Program-made: the position numbers and the translations under genes
Notes under the pieces: generated by a model
What the model was told of the DNA's origin: nothing
The model's database searches: none
The model's input: the letters and a program-made list of their open reading frames with translations, nothing else
Part shown: positions 33,884 to 43,287 of the stretch, one piece after another
Layout of the letters: each line of letters starts with the position of its first letter
Numbering within the stretch: the first letter of the stretch is position 1
DNA from: CBDCKR01 sp964572045
Lineage (GTDB): Bacteria; Gemmatimonadota; Gemmatimonadetes; Longimicrobiales; Gaopeijiaceae
Length of the DNA stretch: 64,000 nucleotides
NCBI GenBank assembly: GCA_964572045.1
Contig: CAZNEI010000006.1
Coordinates: forward strand, 1-64,000
Reading direction: 5' to 3'

Positions 33884-34643
33884 AGGGCCAAGTCCGACGT
33901 TGCCACCGTTCGGGCCGCAGAGGGGTTTGTAGAGGCGGAGGGTCGGGAGCCGGCCGGAGAAGGAGGGTCGAGAGTCTGGGGCGTCGCAACGTGATGCCTG
34001 AGCGGTCTCATTGGGTGGTCTGTCCCCTCACGTCGCAGCCCCGCCGCGACTCGCCGTCATGCCAACGCCGCCCCTCGCACGACGCTGCACCCCGCGCACT
34101 CCGCTCGCAACTCGTTGCAGGAGCCTTCTCCAAATCCGGAGGGTCGACACGACTCAGCCACGTCTAGGCGGGCGTTGGGATGGAGCACTAATCTGCCTTC
34201 AACAGCTCGAAGCACAAGGGTATGGGTGCGAGAGACCGACCAACCGCCCGCAAGGGCAGACGCTCCGGGTGAGCTTCGGGTCCGGAAGCACGTGGTCGTC
34301 CCGCTAGCCCGGCGGCGCGGAGCACCTACCCATCCTGACCCTGGACTTCGCGAGCCACACAGCCCGCCCAGGGGGCGTATGGGCAGAGGCTCGCAGGGAG
34401 AATGGGAGAATGCTTCCGCGAGGGTCCGTAGAGAGCTGGGCCGAGCCCGGAGCCAGTCCGGCCCTCCACCTCCGGCTCGGCAACGCGGGGGCCAGACGTC
34501 GCAGGTCCAATCCTGGAATCCCGGCTCCCGGACTTCCGACCGTCCTCAGAACGGGAGCGAGGGCAGCGCCGCCAGGCACGAGTAAGGAGCCCCTTGTCGG
34601 TGCGCGGCCGTCCTTGGGCCCCGCCCTACACCCGCCATCGGGC
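33884..34643. other. 760-bp intergenic region, nothing recognised
   Basis: The longest gene-free stretch of the window, between the polyprenyl synthase start and the lptD stop. Short open frames on both strands give low-complexity Pro/Arg/Gly-rich products with no family match. A small palindrome GCAAC-TC-GTTGC occurs at 34107-34118. A T-arm-like string near 34494-34510 lacks a matching acceptor stem and is not a tRNA. It must contain the lptD-side transcription end and the synthase promoter, and could hold an unrecognised structured RNA. Confidence 0.4.
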
Positions 34644-37634
34644 CTAGAAGCGGTTGTCCAGCTCCTGGTTGCGCTGGTTGTAGTCGAACTTCAGGTCGCG
34701 GTTGTCGGTGAGGGACACCTGAAACCGGAAGGTCCAGTTCCCCGTGGCGGTCTGCATGAAATCAAAGTTGGCCTCCCAACGGTGCAGGTCGCGCGTGAGG
34801 CGGATACGGTGATCCGTGAAGCTCGTCGTGTCGATATCGTACGACGTGCCCCACGTAAGGCTCCATTTCTCGGTTGGTCGGAGGCGTAAGCCGATCTGAA
34901 CGAGCTGGCTAGCCGGCAGCGTCTCGTCGCGGTTCCGGCGCAAGGAGTAGTTTACGTTGGCCGACCAGGTGCCCGCAGCCCCGCGACTGCGCGGCCCCCG
35001 ATCGATGGGGGAGCTGGAGCCGGGCACAATGGCTGCCTCGTCGCTCAGCACGCTCAGGTCGCCAAGCGTGCCGAGGAGTGGATCGAGATCCGCGGGATCG
35101 TCCCCAAGAACCGGAATCGTGTCGGTTTCCTCCGGGGCCTGCTCCTCCTCTTCCCCACCACCCTTCAACAGTCGGCCGAGGGCCAAGAGCACTCCCGACG
35201 TATTGCTCATGGCAAAAGAGAAATTGAGTTGCGACAGCACCGGATCGAAGCTTCGCTTGCCGTCGTCGTCCCGTTCGAACAGGTCGTGCTCGACCGACAC
35301 CGTCATGCCACGCAAGAAGTCGGAGCTGATCTGGTTCTGGAGCCGGGTGGTGGTGAACCCTGCGAGGAAGTCGTCCTCGTCGGAAGCTCGAACGAAATCG
35401 TAGTTGACCACGCTGGTCCGGATACCCAGCAGATTGACGATCCGCGCAGCCGGGAGCCTGGTGGGTCCACCTTCGGCCTCGCGCTCCGCTTGACGAAGCG
35501 CCGTGGCCTCCGCCTCGGCGGCAAGGGAGTCGGCCCGAGCCTGCGCGAGGGAGTCGGCGAGGAATGGATCCTCCGCGAAGTCGAACTCCTCGAACTCCTC
35601 GAACTCCTCGAACTCCTCCTCGACTGGCTCCTCTTCCTCATCTTCGGGGAGCTTCGCCTCGAACGTCTGGTTGAATCCGATGCTGAGCTGCTTCCGGGCT
35701 TTGGATTCCCGTGCTCCGAACACCGTCTCCTGGAGTTCGGACGGCAGGACGCCGGGTGCATAGGAATAGGAAAACGACGGGGACATCTTGTGGCGGATGG
35801 CTTCGAATCCGGCGATACCCCCGTAGAAGCCGTAGATGTCGCTCTTCAGCCGCGCCCCCAAGGAGATTCGGGTGGGGCCGGAGACGAAGCTCGACGCCTC
35901 CGAAATGTCATCGGAGCGCTTCAAGGCTCCCGAGAGGCTCAGGTCCGGCGTCAGCGTCGTGGTGCCGATAAGGCGCTGCTGATAGCCGAACGACGTGTTC
36001 CATGTGACGTCGGCCGTGCTCTTGTCGACAAAGCCAGTTGGAAGCGGCGACAGCGTGTCGGACGGGAACGCTACCAGGGCCGGCACGTCCAGCACGCTCG
36101 AACCCATGAAGGATAGGCTCTGAGCCCACGAAAGCCCCCCGAGGTTGAACGAGCTGCTCACGCTCCCCGCCGTCCTCGTGGCGTCGGCCAGCCGCTCCGA
36201 AAAGGACTCCGTCTGCTCTGGCCGATCAGTGACGCTCCGGCTGTACCGAGCGCTTCCCGACCAAGTGAGGTTGTTGTAGAACCGAGCTCTGCTCTCAGGA
36301 GCCGGAAAGAGCGTGAGAGTCTTTAGGGATAGGTTGGCTGTGGGAAGCGTCATCTCCACGCGGTCGTCACTCAAGAACTGCCGGCGGTTCGCACTCACCG
36401 AGAGCGTTCCCCAGTCGAAGCGTCGGTTCAAACCGCCGTCGGAGTTAATCGACTGGGTGACCTCCCTAGGATCGAAGGAGTTCTCCCGCACAAACTGGGC
36501 GCTTGACGCCCACCTCGCCGACGCACGGAACGAGGTTCGCTCGTCCATCTGCCAGTTGTGTCCCGTATCGAACGTGAACTCTCTCCCGCCGTTCGATCTC
36601 CAGAAGCGACGCACGTTCGCGCGTCCGTCCAGGAATCTGCGGGTGACCCTGTACCGAAACCCTCCCGTCAAAGAGGTGAAGTGGTCGCTCCACCAGTCCA
36701 TAGCCACTGTAGCGTCCGCGTAGTCGCTGATGGCCCAGAAGAACCCGACGTTCGAAAGCCTCCGGGACTGGCCTCTCGACGTTCGCACTACGTCACTCAG
36801 ACCGAAGCGCGGAGGCAGGACTCCGCTGCGTCGGCCCGTCTCCGTGCTCTGGAAGATAAAGGGAAGCCACAGCACCGGTACGTCAGCGAAGTTGAGCGTA
36901 ACGTTGCGGGCCACGAGCCAGCTGCCGCCGATCGCCTTGAGCTCGCGTGCAGCGAAGTGATAGTGCGGCCTCTCCTCCTCGCATGAGGTAAAGTTGATAT
37001 GGTGGCCGAAGACCGTGTCCGGGAGGATCGACGGCAGGTCTCCGTGCATGATCCATGTCGCACCCTCGGTCAGCCTCGTCTCAGCCTCGAAGGCCGATCC
37101 CCGGCCCTCCCTTAGATCATAGATGATGTTCGAACTCCGAACCGGCTCCTCCCCCGGCCGCTCCGTCACCGTCTCGCCCGCTGTCCACACCAGCGAGTCC
37201 GCCATTGTGATGGTGTCAGTGGCCGTGATCGACTCTCGCTCACGATCGAGCTGCGCCGGCGATCCGTCGGCGCCGATGAGAACCAGGCGGTGCTCGTCGG
37301 TGGCTTCGAAGCGAGCCTGCTCCCCGCTATAGTGGACCGCGCTGTAGCCCGGGAGCGCGAGGAGGACCTCCATGAAGTCGTCCTCCGCGGTCGGGGGTCG
37401 GGGCGAGGAAGGCTGCCTGTCTCCGAGTGAATCCCGGAACAGCGCCGAGTCCACTCCCGGAGGCTTCGCGAGAACGACAAGTCGTTCGAGGATCCGCAAG
37501 CGGGTCGAGTCGACCTCTTCTTCCCCGACCACCTGTCCGGAGGTCGGGGCGGCAATCAGCAGGCCCGCAGCGAATGTCCAAGATACGATGACCCAGCAAG
37601 CGAGCCGACCCGCAGGCTGTGCCCCAAGCATCAC
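34644..37634 (-). CDS. lptD: LptD/OstA-like LPS assembly outer-membrane protein
   Basis: Probable outer-membrane LPS translocon barrel. 996 residues. Signal peptide (WVIVSWTFAAGLLIAAPTSG), an OstA-like region with AVHYSGEQARFEATDEHRLV, and the barrel entry PVLWLPFIFQSTETGRRSGV followed by LPPRFGLSDV, characteristic of LptD. The remainder is beta-rich to the terminal QRNQELDNRF. Unusual points: an acidic low-complexity insert (about residues 670-690), a second acidic insert near 845-870, and only one cysteine visible in the mature part, so the disulfide pairs of E. coli LptD are absent. GTG start overlaps the tatC stop; an ATG one codon later is equally possible. Confidence 0.85.
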   Translation of the reverse strand: MMLGAQPAGRLACWVIVSWTFAAGLLIAAPTSGQVVGEEEVDSTRLRILERLVVLAKPPGVDSALFRDSLGDRQPSSPRPPTAEDDFMEVLLALPGYSAVHYSGEQARFEATDEHRLVLIGADGSPAQLDRERESITATDTITMADSLVWTAGETVTERPGEEPVRSSNIIYDLREGRGSAFEAETRLTEGATWIMHGDLPSILPDTVFGHHINFTSCEEERPHYHFAARELKAIGGSWLVARNVTLNFADVPVLWLPFIFQSTETGRRSGVLPPRFGLSDVVRTSRGQSRRLSNVGFFWAISDYADATVAMDWWSDHFTSLTGGFRYRVTRRFLDGRANVRRFWRSNGGREFTFDTGHNWQMDERTSFRASARWASSAQFVRENSFDPREVTQSINSDGGLNRRFDWGTLSVSANRRQFLSDDRVEMTLPTANLSLKTLTLFPAPESRARFYNNLTWSGSARYSRSVTDRPEQTESFSERLADATRTAGSVSSSFNLGGLSWAQSLSFMGSSVLDVPALVAFPSDTLSPLPTGFVDKSTADVTWNTSFGYQQRLIGTTTLTPDLSLSGALKRSDDISEASSFVSGPTRISLGARLKSDIYGFYGGIAGFEAIRHKMSPSFSYSYAPGVLPSELQETVFGARESKARKQLSIGFNQTFEAKLPEDEEEEPVEEEFEEFEEFEEFDFAEDPFLADSLAQARADSLAAEAEATALRQAEREAEGGPTRLPAARIVNLLGIRTSVVNYDFVRASDEDDFLAGFTTTRLQNQISSDFLRGMTVSVEHDLFERDDDGKRSFDPVLSQLNFSFAMSNTSGVLLALGRLLKGGGEEEEQAPEETDTIPVLGDDPADLDPLLGTLGDLSVLSDEAAIVPGSSSPIDRGPRSRGAAGTWSANVNYSLRRNRDETLPASQLVQIGLRLRPTEKWSLTWGTSYDIDTTSFTDHRIRLTRDLHRWEANFDFMQTATGNWTFRFQVSLTDNRDLKFDYNQRNQELDNRF
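35581..35616 (-). repeat. four tandem copies of a 9-bp unit inside lptD
   Basis: The unit TCGAACTCC repeats exactly four times in a row on the + strand and encodes repeated Glu-Glu-Phe triplets within the acidic insert of LptD. As a multiple of three it can expand or shrink without a frameshift, so it may vary in length between strains. Confidence 0.9.
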
Positions 37635-38428
37635 TTGGCCTCGACAACTCCCTCGGGCGGTTGACCGCCGATCTGTTGCCCCTCTCGGCGACGGTAGATG
37701 AGGACGGAGAGCAGGATGCTGAACTCATAAAGCAGCACGAGAGGAACCATCATGAGCATCGTCACGGTGACGACGTCTCCGGGGCTGAGGAAGCTAGCCA
37801 GAACCGTGATCACGACGATGGCATGGCGCCGCTTGGTCCTCAGGAACGAGGGCGTCACCAGCCCCAGGGCCGAGAAGATCATCACTACCACAGGCAACTC
37901 GAAGAGTATGCCAAAGGCCAACAGAAGCTTGGTCACGAAGCCCAGGTAAGGGCCGGCTTGAAGAATCGGGTCCCAGTACTCGTCGCCGAAGAAGAGGAGG
38001 AACCGGAGCGTCACCGGGAGCGCGATCAGGTAAGACAGGAGCACGCCGGCCGCAAAGAGGACCAGACCCAGATAGAGCGACGGGATGATGGCTCTCTTCT
38101 CGTGCCGCTCAAGGGCCGGGGACAGGAACGCCCAGACGTGGTAAACGATGATGGGGGAGACCAGGATGATCCCCACCAGGACCCCGATCTTCAGGACTAG
38201 GAAGAAGGGCTCGGTGGGAGAGAAGAAGTTGAGCTTCTCACCTACCCCCATCACCTCCTCTAGGGGTGCCAGCAGGATCTCGAGGACGCCGAACCGGAGC
38301 ACCAAGACGAACCCCGCGATGCTCCCCAGCACGATCGCCACGAGGCTCCAGAGGATGCGCCACCGGAGTTCTTCCAGGTGATCGAGGAAGGGCATTTCGC
38401 CCCGTGGATTTCGAATTCGGTCGAACAT
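37631..38428 (-). CDS. tatC: Sec-independent protein translocase TatC
   Basis: Receptor subunit of the twin-arginine export system. 265 residues, six predicted membrane helices. Family marks: MPFLDHLEELRWRILWSLVA at the N terminus, FFSPTEPFFLVLKIG, the PIIVYHVWAFLSPALERHEK segment, and FGILFELPVVVMIFSALGLV. Downstream lptD start overlaps its stop (GTGA), so envelope export and LPS assembly are coupled at this junction. Confidence 0.96.
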   Translation of the reverse strand: MFDRIRNPRGEMPFLDHLEELRWRILWSLVAIVLGSIAGFVLVLRFGVLEILLAPLEEVMGVGEKLNFFSPTEPFFLVLKIGVLVGIILVSPIIVYHVWAFLSPALERHEKRAIIPSLYLGLVLFAAGVLLSYLIALPVTLRFLLFFGDEYWDPILQAGPYLGFVTKLLLAFGILFELPVVVMIFSALGLVTPSFLRTKRRHAIVVITVLASFLSPGDVVTVTMLMMVPLVLLYEFSILLSVLIYRRREGQQIGGQPPEGVVEAK

Positions 38429-38467
38429 TTCGCGCGCGCTTACGCCGGAAAGCGATCCAATACGGGG

Positions 38468-38965
38468 TCAAAGCGGGAGCTCTTCCTGATGTCGCCTCCG
38501 GACCCTGCGCGCCTCCCGCGCGTTCAAGTCGTGGACGACCTCTTGGAACTCGCCGATGTCCTGGAAGTTCCGGTACACAGAGGCGAATCTCACGTAGGCA
38601 ACGCGGTCGAGAGGCGCGAGGCGCTCCATGACCATTTCTCCGATGAGCAACGCGGGGACTTCCGACGTGGGGCGGCGGGTCAGGACATCCCCGATGTCGT
38701 CGACGAGGCCATCGATCTCCGTCTGAGTCACCGGTCGTTTCGCGCAGGCGATCACGAGACTGCGAAGCAACTTCGCCCGGCGGAACTCCTCGGTTCGGCC
38801 GTCCCGCTTCAAGACCAGTAGAGGACGGTCCTCCACATGCTCGTACGTCGTAAAGCGCGCCCGACACACCCCACATTCCCGCCGGCGGCGTACCGCGCGT
38901 CCCCTGCGGCTGTCGCGCGTGTCCACGACCCTGTTTTCGGTTGCGTCGCACTCGGGGCAGCGCAC
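38468..38965 (-). CDS. nrdR: transcriptional repressor NrdR
   Basis: ATP/dATP-sensing repressor of ribonucleotide reductase genes. 165 residues: N-terminal zinc ribbon (MRCPECDATENRVVDTRD ... ECGVCRARFTTYE) followed by the ATP-cone (VLKRDGRTEEFRRAKLLRSL, EVPALLIGEMVMERLAPLD). Complete. No ribonucleotide reductase gene is nearby, so it acts in trans. Lies between cpoB and tatC, 39 bp before the latter. Confidence 0.96.
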   Translation of the reverse strand: MRCPECDATENRVVDTRDSRRGRAVRRRRECGVCRARFTTYEHVEDRPLLVLKRDGRTEEFRRAKLLRSLVIACAKRPVTQTEIDGLVDDIGDVLTRRPTSEVPALLIGEMVMERLAPLDRVAYVRFASVYRNFQDIGEFQEVVHDLNAREARRVRRRHQEELPL

Positions 38966-38989
38966 CAGCGACCCTCCCCCACGCCGCAG

Positions 38990-39817
38990 CTAGCGGATTT
39001 CCTGAAGCAGTTCCCCAGCCAGGTCCGCCGCCCCGCTGTCGGGGTAGGTGTTGACCACCGTTTCCAGGTATCGAGCCGCCTCCTCCAGGTTCTCCTGGAG
39101 CGCGTAGATGGCGCCGGTGCGGTAGAGCGCCTGGGGGACGCGGTCATCGGCGGGGTAGAGTTGGGGAATGCGAAGGAAGGCCTCGGTCGCCTCATCCAGC
39201 CGGCCCTGCTGCTCGAAGACATCACCGAGGAAAAACTGAGCCGAGGGCGCGAGGCGATGGTCTGGGTAGTCCACGAGGAAGGTCTCGAAGGCCCTCTCGG
39301 CCGTGGCCAGTGAGCCCCGGCTTAGCTGCGCCATCGCCGCCTCGTAGGTGTCTTGCGCTGCAGCGGGGTCCGCTCCGGCGACATCCGGTGTCAGCACGTA
39401 CAACGAATCTGCGTCGCCGCCCCGAGGGGTGCGGGCCACGCCAGCCTGCTGGGCGTCGATACGGGTGGAGAGGAACGCCACCTCACGCTGGATCTCGCCC
39501 GTCAGCGCCATCAAGCGGGAGAGTTGATCCTGCAAGTCCCGGAGTTCGCGTGCGATCCCGCCCGAGGTGTCTGCAACCCTCCCGGCCTGGCCCTCCACCG
39601 AATCTCGGAGCGCCTGAATCTCGGCCGCAATGTGCCGGAATCCCTGCTCCTGCTCCTGGGCCTCGGCCTGAACGGTCTCTTGCAAGCCGCGGATGTCGCC
39701 CTTGGTGGCACACGCGGAGGTCAGGACCATGAGAATCGGCAACGAAACCACCCCTCCTCGGCGACCGCGCCCGCAGCGGAGCACTGCGGACGAGCCGAAG
39801 GGAGGGGTGGCGCTCAT
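38990..39817 (-). CDS. cpoB: Tol-Pal accessory TPR protein CpoB/YbgF
   Basis: Periplasmic factor linking Tol-Pal to septal peptidoglycan synthesis. About 275 residues. A lipobox-like LMVLTSAC suggests it is a lipoprotein here. Next comes a coiled coil (LQETVQAEAQEQEQGFRHIA ... LRDLQDQLSRLMALTGEIQR) and then the YbgF TPR domain (YEAAMAQLSRGSLATAERAF, APSAQFFLGDVFEQQGRLDE, YLETVVNTYPDSGAADLAGE). Start at the ATG giving MSATPPFGSS is a judgement; no strong ribosome site is seen. Directly follows pal. Confidence 0.9.
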   Translation of the reverse strand: MSATPPFGSSAVLRCGRGRRGGVVSLPILMVLTSACATKGDIRGLQETVQAEAQEQEQGFRHIAAEIQALRDSVEGQAGRVADTSGGIARELRDLQDQLSRLMALTGEIQREVAFLSTRIDAQQAGVARTPRGGDADSLYVLTPDVAGADPAAAQDTYEAAMAQLSRGSLATAERAFETFLVDYPDHRLAPSAQFFLGDVFEQQGRLDEATEAFLRIPQLYPADDRVPQALYRTGAIYALQENLEEAARYLETVVNTYPDSGAADLAGELLQEIR

Positions 39818-39839
39818 GTAGCCTGTGCCCGGTGGTCGG

Positions 39840-40451
39840 CTACGGGCGATCCTGGCCGTCCTCGCTGACCACGATCTCGCCACCCGTAATGACGAACTCT
39901 ACGCGACGGTTCTGCGCCCACGCGTCCTCGTCGCTCCGGTTGACCAACGGACGGTCTTCGCCGAACGAAGTCACCATGAACCGGTCCTCGGAGAGCCCGA
40001 AACCAACCAAGAATTGTCGGACGCTTTCGGCGCGCCGACTTCCGAGGGCCAGGTTATACTCAGTCGAGCCCCTCTCGTCGGCGTGTCCCTCCATGCGGAT
40101 CTGTACCGTCGGGCTGTTCTGGAGAATGGGAATCTTCCTCCGGAGGATCTGTTCCGCATCGGGCCTGATGTTCGACATGTCGTAGTCGAAGTTCACCATC
40201 TCTTCGAGCGTCGACTGCGCCTGCTGACGCTCACGCTCGAGCCTGGCGCGCTCCCGGGCGGCGGCTTCCTCCTCCGCCCTCCGACGCTCCTCTTCGGCCG
40301 CCTCCGCCGCAGCGATGGAATCCGCTCGACGCTGAGCGAGCTCCTCTGCGGTCGGACCCGTGGGAGCCGGCGGCGGGACCGGGTCTCTGGAACACGCTCC
40401 GACTACGAGTGCGGCTGCCAGGCCCGGCACGAGCAAGTCTTTGATCCTCAT
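39840..40451 (-). CDS. pal: peptidoglycan-associated lipoprotein Pal
   Basis: Outer-membrane lipoprotein that binds peptidoglycan and TolB. 203 residues from an ATG with AGGAG 6 nt upstream. Signal peptide with lipobox LVVGAC, a long Ala/Glu/Arg coiled stretch (about 35-85), and the OmpA_C domain: VQIRMEGHADERGSTEYNLA, LGSRRAESVRQFLVGFG, WAQNRRVEFVI. The charged helical spacer is longer than in E. coli Pal. Confidence 0.95.
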   Translation of the reverse strand: MRIKDLLVPGLAAALVVGACSRDPVPPPAPTGPTAEELAQRRADSIAAAEAAEEERRRAEEEAAARERARLERERQQAQSTLEEMVNFDYDMSNIRPDAEQILRRKIPILQNSPTVQIRMEGHADERGSTEYNLALGSRRAESVRQFLVGFGLSEDRFMVTSFGEDRPLVNRSDEDAWAQNRRVEFVITGGEIVVSEDGQDRP

Positions 40452-40579
40452 CCCCGCTCCTGTCGTAGGAGTTTGTGTTGAGGGGTCCGCACACCTTGGC
40501 GAGCCCCACTTAAGCACCTGCATTGACACGCGTTTCGCCCCCCAGAGAGAGACCAAAGCGGCCCTAGGCATATACCCAA

Positions 40580-42076
40580 TTACGAGCGTCCGCGCAATGA
40601 CCCGGGGCTCCCCGGTCCCAACGCAGGGGACCAGGCCGGCACCCTAACGTCGAAGCCGCGCAGGAGCATGCGGTAATTGCCCGTCGAAGTGTCAACCACC
40701 ATCAAGCCCGTTCCCCAGTCGCGTCGACCGATGAACACCAGATGCCGTCCGTCCGGAGCCCAGCTCGGGTCCTCGTTGTTTCCCTCCCAGGTGAGCTGCC
40801 GAAGGCGGCGCCCCTGGTCCGATACTTCAGCCACCAGAATCTGATAGGAGCCCCGCCGACCCACGCGGCCGTGGAAGGCGACATAGTTCCCCGTGGGAGC
40901 CCACTCGGGCGAGGTGTAATACCCCTCCTGTCCATAGACGTAGGGTGAGATGAGACCGGCCTCGCCCCCCGACGTCGGCATGACGTAGATCTGGGGATGC
41001 GCGGTCCCCAACCGATTCGAGTTGAAGGCCATCCAGGCCCCGTCCGGTGAGAACGTGGGCGAAAGATCGTCCCATCGCCCCCCGCTCACATGTGTAAGGC
41101 AGCAGTCACGCTCCACGTCATAACGGAAGATCCCGCTCCGGTATCCACCCGTTACGGAGAACGCCAGCTCGCGGCCGTTTGGCAGGTAGGCTGGCGTGAT
41201 ATGGTCACCCTCACGGTTGGGCTCGAGGATACTCTCAACGCCCGTCTCCAACTCGAGTTCGTAGACTCGAGGCATGCCGATATCCTTGTAGGAGATGTAT
41301 GCGATACGCTCGCCGTCCGGAGACCAAGTAGGGGTCATGGTAAGGTCGCCGTACTCGGTCAACTGACGGAAGTTCTCTCCGTCGGAATCGATCAGATAGA
41401 TCTCTTGGTTGCCGCTTCCGGTTCTACGCGAAAAGGCGATGCGGCTGGCAGCCATGCCGGGCTCGTCGAAGATCCACTCCACGATCGCGTCCGATACCAC
41501 GTGCACGCTCATGCGGAAGTCGTCGGAGGTGTCGGACGGAATCGGAAAGCGCCTACGCTGACGGATCTCGGCGTATACGACGTCGTGCAATTCGAGGATG
41601 AGCGTGAACCCCTCTCCGGCTCCCTCGAGTACCCCTGAAAGCAGCCAGACCGCTCCGAGCTGATCCCAGAGCCTGTAGTCGATCTCGCCTCCCACGAGGG
41701 CTTCCGGGAGCGAGTCCATGATCTCGAACCGGTCACTGTAGCGGAGGTCCCGAGCGATGATCGCTCCCACGTGGGAAGCCGAGGCTTCGCCTCCTAAGCG
41801 GCCCGTAAACGGCTGGATCGCCAGCGCCGGCTGATACGCCGTCTCGTACAGGAGGCCAAGCGTGACGCCCGGTATGGAATCGGGGGCCTGGCCGGCCGCG
41901 GGTTTGACGATGAGAAGCGTCGCGAAGAGGGCGACGGCGACCAGCGATTCCACGCCTCCTCCACCTACTGCCGCCTCGGCCCGGGCTGCCCGCTTCGAGG
42001 GTCGCTTCGGCTGCCCGCGCTCCCGCCCGTCCGTGGACTTGCGGCATTGGGCCGGAGAATGCGTTGTAGGGCTCAT
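40580..42076 (-). CDS. tolB: Tol-Pal system protein TolB
   Basis: Periplasmic beta-propeller that bridges TolA and Pal. About 498 residues from an ATG with AAGGAG 8 nt upstream. The N terminus is a basic, unusually long pre-signal region before the hydrophobic segment SLVAVALFATLLIVKPAAG. The N-terminal domain (AIIARDLRYSDRFEIMDSLP) is followed by propeller repeats with TMTPTWSPDGERIAYISYKD, LSPTFSPDGAWMAFNSNRLG, TSPEWAPTGNYVAFHGRVG and EDPSWAPDGRHLVFIGRRDW. 128 bp separate it from pal; I see nothing specific there. Confidence 0.95.
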   Translation of the reverse strand: MSPTTHSPAQCRKSTDGRERGQPKRPSKRAARAEAAVGGGGVESLVAVALFATLLIVKPAAGQAPDSIPGVTLGLLYETAYQPALAIQPFTGRLGGEASASHVGAIIARDLRYSDRFEIMDSLPEALVGGEIDYRLWDQLGAVWLLSGVLEGAGEGFTLILELHDVVYAEIRQRRRFPIPSDTSDDFRMSVHVVSDAIVEWIFDEPGMAASRIAFSRRTGSGNQEIYLIDSDGENFRQLTEYGDLTMTPTWSPDGERIAYISYKDIGMPRVYELELETGVESILEPNREGDHITPAYLPNGRELAFSVTGGYRSGIFRYDVERDCCLTHVSGGRWDDLSPTFSPDGAWMAFNSNRLGTAHPQIYVMPTSGGEAGLISPYVYGQEGYYTSPEWAPTGNYVAFHGRVGRRGSYQILVAEVSDQGRRLRQLTWEGNNEDPSWAPDGRHLVFIGRRDWGTGLMVVDTSTGNYRMLLRGFDVRVPAWSPALGPGSPGSLRGRS

Positions 42077-42105
42077 GGCCTCAGCTCCTTCTGCCCGATC
42101 GATTC

Positions 42106-42852
42106 CTATCGCCGACTTCCGCCAATGTTCCGGCTCTTGGGATCGAATCTGAAGACAATGGGCAGCTGGTCGAAGGGGACGTCTGCGGGGAGTGGCCCGA
42201 GACGTCCTCGGCTTCCCGCACATTCGGCGGCCCCCATCGCTTCGATGTCGAACAGCGTGTGGTTCGAGGACTCCAAAATGTCGATGCCCGAGACCGTCCC
42301 GTCGCGATTGATCATGAAGTAGATCGTCGCTCTGAGGTCTTCCGATCCCCTCCATCGGAAGCAACGCTGCATCTGCCGGATGATGTTGTTGTAGTACTCC
42401 GGGTAATCCCGCCGGACCCCCTCCATGCGGACGCTCAAGTCCTCACCCGGCGTGTCCACCTCAGGGTCAGGATCCGGTCCCGACGCCACCACCGGATCGA
42501 TCTCGGAATCCGGCGGGGTGGTGGCTTCTTCAGGCCGTGGCTCTTGTTCAGCGGGGATCTCGTCCTCAATGAGTGGTTGTGGCGTCTCTTCCTGCGGCTC
42601 CGGGACCGGTTCAATCGGAGTCTCGATCACCAGAGGTTCGGGCGGCGGCGGCGTCGCGTCGCCGAGCACCGCCGGTGGAGGCGACACCAGCTCGATCTCG
42701 TATACGACGAACTCCGGAATCTCTGCATTGAGCGCGGAGGCCCACCACGCGAGAAGGACAGCGACGGTGTGGACAAGGGCCGACCCCAGCAGGGGACCCT
42801 TGCCGACCCTTTCGTGCCGACGTCTCCTCGGCGCGGCGATGGAGCGCGTCAT
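42106..42852 (-). CDS. tolA: TolA/TonB-like energy transducer
   Basis: Links the inner-membrane TolQR motor to TolB/Pal. 248 residues from the ATG that forms ATGA with the tolR stop. One N-terminal membrane helix (VHTVAVLLAWWASAL), a Pro/Glu-rich periplasmic spacer (about 60-135, PEPVPEPQEETPQP-like rather than the Ala/Lys helix of E. coli TolA), and a C-terminal TonB-type fold (YNNIIRQMQRCFRWRG, ATIYFMINRDGTVSGIDILE). By domain it resembles TonB; by position it is TolA. Confidence 0.88.
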   Translation of the reverse strand: MTRSIAAPRRRRHERVGKGPLLGSALVHTVAVLLAWWASALNAEIPEFVVYEIELVSPPPAVLGDATPPPPEPLVIETPIEPVPEPQEETPQPLIEDEIPAEQEPRPEEATTPPDSEIDPVVASGPDPDPEVDTPGEDLSVRMEGVRRDYPEYYNNIIRQMQRCFRWRGSEDLRATIYFMINRDGTVSGIDILESSNHTLFDIEAMGAAECAGSRGRLGPLPADVPFDQLPIVFRFDPKSRNIGGSRR

Positions 42853-43259
42853 CTGCGGGGACGTTGGTGGGCGACGACGGCGAATGGCAGCCCGCTGTCC
42901 TTGACGACGCCCATGATGTCTACGCCGATCCCCCATGCGGCCAGCGAGTCCGCCTGGATCCAAACCTTCTCGATCCGGCCACCCGAAGCGAGCTGGCTGA
43001 AGGATTGGGCGAAGTCGGATCGGCTCACCGGTGTCTCCGCGAGATACACCGTACCCTGTCGGTCCACCGACACGACAAGCGTATTCTCCTGTGCCGACAG
43101 TGCCTCGACCTCGGTCTCGGGTACCGCCACTTCTATCCCCCCTTGGAGGATCGGAGCCGTGATGATAAAGATGATGAGAAGCACGAAGGCCACGTCAACA
43201 AGGCTCGTGACATTGATGTTCGCCATGAGCTCCAAGTCGCGACCGGCGCGCGAGCGCAT
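42849..43259 (-). CDS. tolR: biopolymer transport protein TolR/ExbD
   Basis: Inner-membrane motor subunit. 136 residues: one membrane helix with the key aspartate (NVTSLVDVAFVLLIIFIITA) and a periplasmic ExbD domain (GGIEVAVPETEVEALSAQEN, VVSVDRQGTVYLAETPVSR, VWIQADSLAAWGIGVDIMGV). Lies 28 bp after tolQ. Confidence 0.95.
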   Translation of the reverse strand: MRSRAGRDLELMANINVTSLVDVAFVLLIIFIITAPILQGGIEVAVPETEVEALSAQENTLVVSVDRQGTVYLAETPVSRSDFAQSFSQLASGGRIEKVWIQADSLAAWGIGVDIMGVVKDSGLPFAVVAHQRPRR

Positions 43260-43287
43260 CGAGCCGCCTACCTTCCGCCCGCACTCA

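Noticed and set aside
34480..34525. T-arm-like string suggesting a tRNA
   Set aside because: The loop differs from TTCRANY, and neither an acceptor stem nor an anticodon arm can be built around it.
34115..34585. 156-codon + strand frame in the 760-bp spacer
   Set aside because: Low-complexity Pro/Arg/Gly-rich product typical of non-coding GC-rich DNA, with no family match.
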